DNA of 64,000 nucleotides from Beroe forskalii (lineage: Eukaryota; Ctenophora; Nuda; Beroida; Beroidae): assembly GCA_011033025.1 (NCBI GenBank), contig WFMF01000029.1:310001-374000 (forward strand), given 5' to 3'. The number at the start of each line of letters is the position of its first letter. The stretch's first letter is position 1. The translations under genes were made by a program, and so were the position numbers. Of this stretch, positions 62,001 through 64,000 are shown piece by piece. Under the pieces are notes generated by a model. The model was not told the origin of the DNA, did no database searches, and saw nothing but the letters and a program-made list of their open reading frames with translations.

Positions 62001-64000
62001 AGTCATTTCATGGCGAAAACTCATATTTTATGACAATGAAACAATGCTCTTTTGTGGTACCTACAAGATAAACTGCGGTGTTCTTTAGTGAAAAACCAAT
62101 TTCTTCAACGAAACCTTCAGTTATAAGTATCGAATTGAACCATGAATTATACGTCGAATTATACGTCGAATTATACGTCGAATTAAACCTCGAATATCAT
62201 TTCAGCCGGATAAGATCTCGCTCTCCTCCTCAAGACACAGTCTCACTGTACAGTTACAACTCCACTACATGTGAAGAAGAGGATGAGGTTATTGCTGTCA
62301 GCATTCGGAAGAAGAAACGAAGTGAGTTCAGCTGATATTCGCAACTTTTAGCTGATTCAAATCCCCTCCCCCAATCCCCCATATCATGACTTTAAAACGT
62401 AATACTATTTGGATAAATTTGAGCATTCCCGTGGGCACGCCTGTAGGTTGAATGCTCCTTTTTCAACTCATATATTTTCAGAAGCAAAGAAGAGCAAATC
62501 CCCGTGCAGTGATGAAATATCGGTTTCTTCGCGTGAAATAATCCTAGAAATGGACACAACTCCTCCTATCACACTGGGCAGTAGTCCTGTTGCTATGGTA
62601 ACCAGTCCTGTTGCTATAGAAACTAGTCCTGTTACTATGGACACAATCCCAGTTGCTATAGAAACAATCCCTGTTGCTATAGAAACAATCCCCGTTGCTA
62701 TGGAAACAGGAAATGCTCCCATAGATACAACTTCTGTGTCCGAAAAAGTCGGTGCTATAACCATGGACGCTGATACAATTCCAATTGGCACGAACTCAAT
62801 TCCCTTAGAAAAAACTGACTCGTTGCCCATAGAAACGGACTCTATCCCCATAGAAACTGACTCTTTCCCTATAGAAACGGACTCTTTCCCCAAAGATACG
62901 GACTCTATCCCTATAGAAACGGACTCTATCCTCAATCGAAGGAGACTCCCTATTCCCAGCACTTGAGGCCGAGCCACTGACCCTAACCACCTCCTTTGAT
63001 TTCTCCGAAGCAAGGACGCCTGTTGTTCAGAGCAGCATGGTCACTGCTTGGGATCACCAAACAGCAGTTTCTGATGATATCCCAGACGAGGTTAAGGAAC
63101 CTGAATCTCAGTCGTTTCCAGATACCAGCTCTACGTCTCTTGCTTCTGTCCCGGTTCAGGATGTAGTTTCTAGTCAGAATGATCCCTCTCTTGCACTCCC
63201 TTCCCCCAACCCCATCTCTGTATCTGGAATAACTCCTGTTCCCTCTTCTGATCCCTCTTCTGAACCAGAAAACACCAGCAACCCTACGATTATCGATCCC
63301 TCCCTCCCTCACCCTAGCTCCATAAGTCGTGCTACACGGACTATTGGTACTGACGTGCAGAACACTCCTCCTGTCTCCTTCAAATACCCGTCAGAGGGTG
63401 ATGAATCAGCAGTGCAGCATGGCACAGAGCCAGGATCTTGTCCCAAATCAGAGCCAGAATCTGGTCCCAAGTCTGGTGGGAAGCAGCAGTAAAATCTGGC
63501 CCAGAGCCAGAATCTGGCTCTAAATCTGGTGAAGAAGCAGTGAAGCCTGTTGTAGAGTTAGAACCTTGTCCTAAATCTGGTGGGGAAGCAGCAGTAAAAT
63601 TTGGCCGTGAGCCAGGATCTGGTAGTGATTGTAAAGAAAGTGGAGTGATGCCGGAGGAAACTGCTCAAACAACATCTCACGATGACCTGAAGGAGACTCC
63701 ATCACCGGGTGAGTTTTACTTCCTATCCTTTAAACCCTACCATTTTATAGCCTTTACCCTAATTCTAATGCTTTACCTTTAACCTCGCGCTTAAAAAAGG
63801 AGTAAATAAAATCAATTTGTCAGAATTAAGAATTTGAGCATGAGGACTATTACTTCAGGTAAAGATTTGGTTTCAGACTCCAGTCAAACAGACGACACTC
63901 CATTCCGGGATCTCAACACAGAACCTGATCTAGTCCCCTACTCCCTAACTGACTCCAACACAACCAGACGAGACTCTCACACCAATAGCACCAGCTCAAA
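53086..64000 (+). CDS. TECPR2-like (HPS5-related) beta-propeller protein, 5' part
   Basis: Exons: 53086-53148, 53827-53946, 54464-54583, 55083-55190, 55424-55494, 56587-56676, 58370-58535, 58771-58903, 59709-60591, 61852-61981, about 62206-62321, 62482-63708, and 63859 to the edge. Phases agree except between 61,981 and 62,206; a 27-base exon at 54,894-54,920 is optional. The N-terminal 370 residues follow the WD40-like propeller shared by TECPR2 and HPS5: LVIGSDVGVILCYS, IASADKEGNIAIL, LLLVSTVAKSFILDT, IGTKERK, and TARPGLRLWYANSKGQ. RPGLRLW and a lysine-rich patch (AVSIRKKKR, KAKKSKSP) inside a long Ser/Thr/Pro linker favour TECPR2 over HPS5. Vertebrate TECPR2 acts in autophagy and secretory trafficking; HPS5 belongs to the BLOC-2 complex. 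The C-terminal TECPR repeats that would settle the name lie beyond the window. The linker contains short amino-acid repeats (IPIETDS) and two frame breaks at about 62,930 and 63,478. Confidence 0.8.
54193..54395. mobile_element. Inverted pair of tRNA-like (SINE-like) sequences in intron 2
   Basis: About 85-bp arms are inverse copies: left from ATTTTAATGAGATCATGACC to GACTTGAACCCGG, right from GGTTCAAGTCCGGGTCAATC to ATGATCTCATTAAAATAAAA. GGTTCAAGTCC is the consensus T-loop/B-box of tRNA genes and is followed by tRNA-like acceptor-arm sequence (CAATCCCA). No complete cloverleaf is present; the A-box half is missing. This fits two head-to-head tRNA-derived SINE fragments. Confidence 0.7.
55565..56490. 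mobile_element. MITE-like element with TA target-site duplication in intron 5
   Basis: The left end GTGCGTTCGGAAAAGATTGT followed by CAC is matched by the inverse of the right end, GTGACAATCATTTCCGAACG then CCC. Both ends are directly flanked by TA, as for Tc1/mariner-type transposons. The 926-bp interior has no open transposase frame. It occupies nearly the whole intron between exons 55424-55494 and 56587-56676 of the TECPR2-like gene. Confidence 0.75.
57270..58330 (-). repeat. 16-bp minisatellite in an intron of the TECPR2-like gene
   Basis: About 60 copies of GTGTCAGAGTGAAGTG with variants (GTGTCAGTGTAAAGTG, GTGTCAGAGTGAGGTG). Its inverse contains TGACACCACTTCACT, so it shares the TGACACCACT core of the arrays at 10.9, 25.4 and 40.1 kb, but lies antisense to its host gene. 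Blocks of several units are themselves duplicated (AGTTGAGTCAGTGTAAAGTG recurs at least four times). Confidence 0.93.
58904..59708. other. Intron of the TECPR2-like gene with duplicated and CpG-rich segments
   Basis: A segment with CACCATTCTAAACCTTTATGATGACGTA at 58,968 (first 20 bases CACCATTCTAAACCTTTATG) recurs diverged at about 59,409, each followed by CTTAATATTGGATT and CAATGGTGCAACTCCCT. A lone TGACACCACTTTACG lies near 59,289. A CpG-rich patch with GCGCGCGCGTGAG is near 59,631. No exon recognised. Confidence 0.5.
60592..61851. other. Intron 10 of the TECPR2-like gene, nothing recognised
   Basis: Open frames of 60-90 codons occur on both strands, but they lack coding-like composition, domains and compatible splice sites. 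A short repeat of CTTGAACTGTC-like sequence is near 60,825-60,856. I see no gene or element here. Confidence 0.45.
62142..62190 (+). repeat. 12-bp triplet-phase microrepeat GAATTATACGTC
   Basis: Three perfect head-to-tail copies of GAATTATACGTC followed by a diverged fourth (GAATTAAACCTC). Because 12 is a multiple of three, the frame continuing into the next exon reads ELYV repeats. Whether this stretch is exon or intron is unclear; the strong acceptor TTTCAG at 62,205 suggests intron. Confidence 0.7.
62590..62935 (+). repeat. In-exon tandem repeat coding for IPxxIETDS/PVAIET units
   Basis: Within exon 62482-63708, variants of CCTGTTGCTATAGAAACAAT and then GACTCTATCCCCATAGAAAC repeat in the reading frame, giving two successive peptide repeat families (PVAIETI and SIPIETD). 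They lie in the disordered linker of the TECPR2-like protein. Confidence 0.85.

Noticed and set aside
53086-64000. Calling the right-hand gene HPS5
   Set aside because: The propeller fits both families, but RPGLRLW and the lysine-rich patch within a long Ser/Thr/Pro linker fit TECPR2 better. The choice stays open until the C-terminus is seen.

Overview
The window is animal nuclear DNA. Coding exons are short, separated by GT-AG introns of about 0.1 to 7 kb, and they encode animal-type domains: Sema, PSI, CCP/sushi, LDL-receptor class A (LDLa), a seven-helix receptor, gelsolin repeats and a TECPR2/HPS5-type beta-propeller. The background is AT-rich and full of minisatellites, foldback elements and telomere-like TTAGGG tracts. 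I read it as an invertebrate, possibly marine or early-branching, but nothing here fixes the phylum. All gene models were assembled by eye from open frames, splice consensus and intron phase.

Layout. 1-9.4 kb holds no gene I can support. It carries a TTAGGG-like hairpin, a 92-bp tandem repeat, a degenerate 25-bp repeat and two near-identical 1.2-kb direct repeats. 9,473-30,963 (+) is one 20-exon gene whose intron phases agree at every junction. It predicts a 906-residue single-pass membrane protein: signal peptide, Sema-like domain, PSI-like module, six CCP domains, one membrane helix and a short tail. Its 6.9-kb intron 5 contains, on the opposite strand, a complete two-exon LDLa-bearing seven-helix receptor (16,477-18,801). 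31-37.3 kb is intergenic with small palindromic repeats. 37.36-40.69 kb (+) holds the 3' exons of a small two-helix membrane protein. 41,794-45,138 (-) is a complete ten-exon severin/gelsolin-family gene. 46.4-48.1 kb is a cluster of foldback elements, some with telomere-like cores, followed by a 3.5-kb satellite of about 52-bp units (48.24-51.78 kb). 53,086 to the right edge (+) is the 5' two-thirds of a TECPR2-like (HPS5-related) gene; its C-terminal part lies outside the window.

The genes do not form an evident pathway. Two are cell-surface receptors arranged as host and nested gene, one severs and caps actin, and one belongs to a trafficking/autophagy family. The points of most interest are the Sema-PSI-CCP architecture, repeated tandem duplications across 5' splice sites in several genes, an intron in the nested receptor that looks born from a tandem duplication of an AG|GT site, and minisatellites sharing a TGACACCACT core in introns of three genes.
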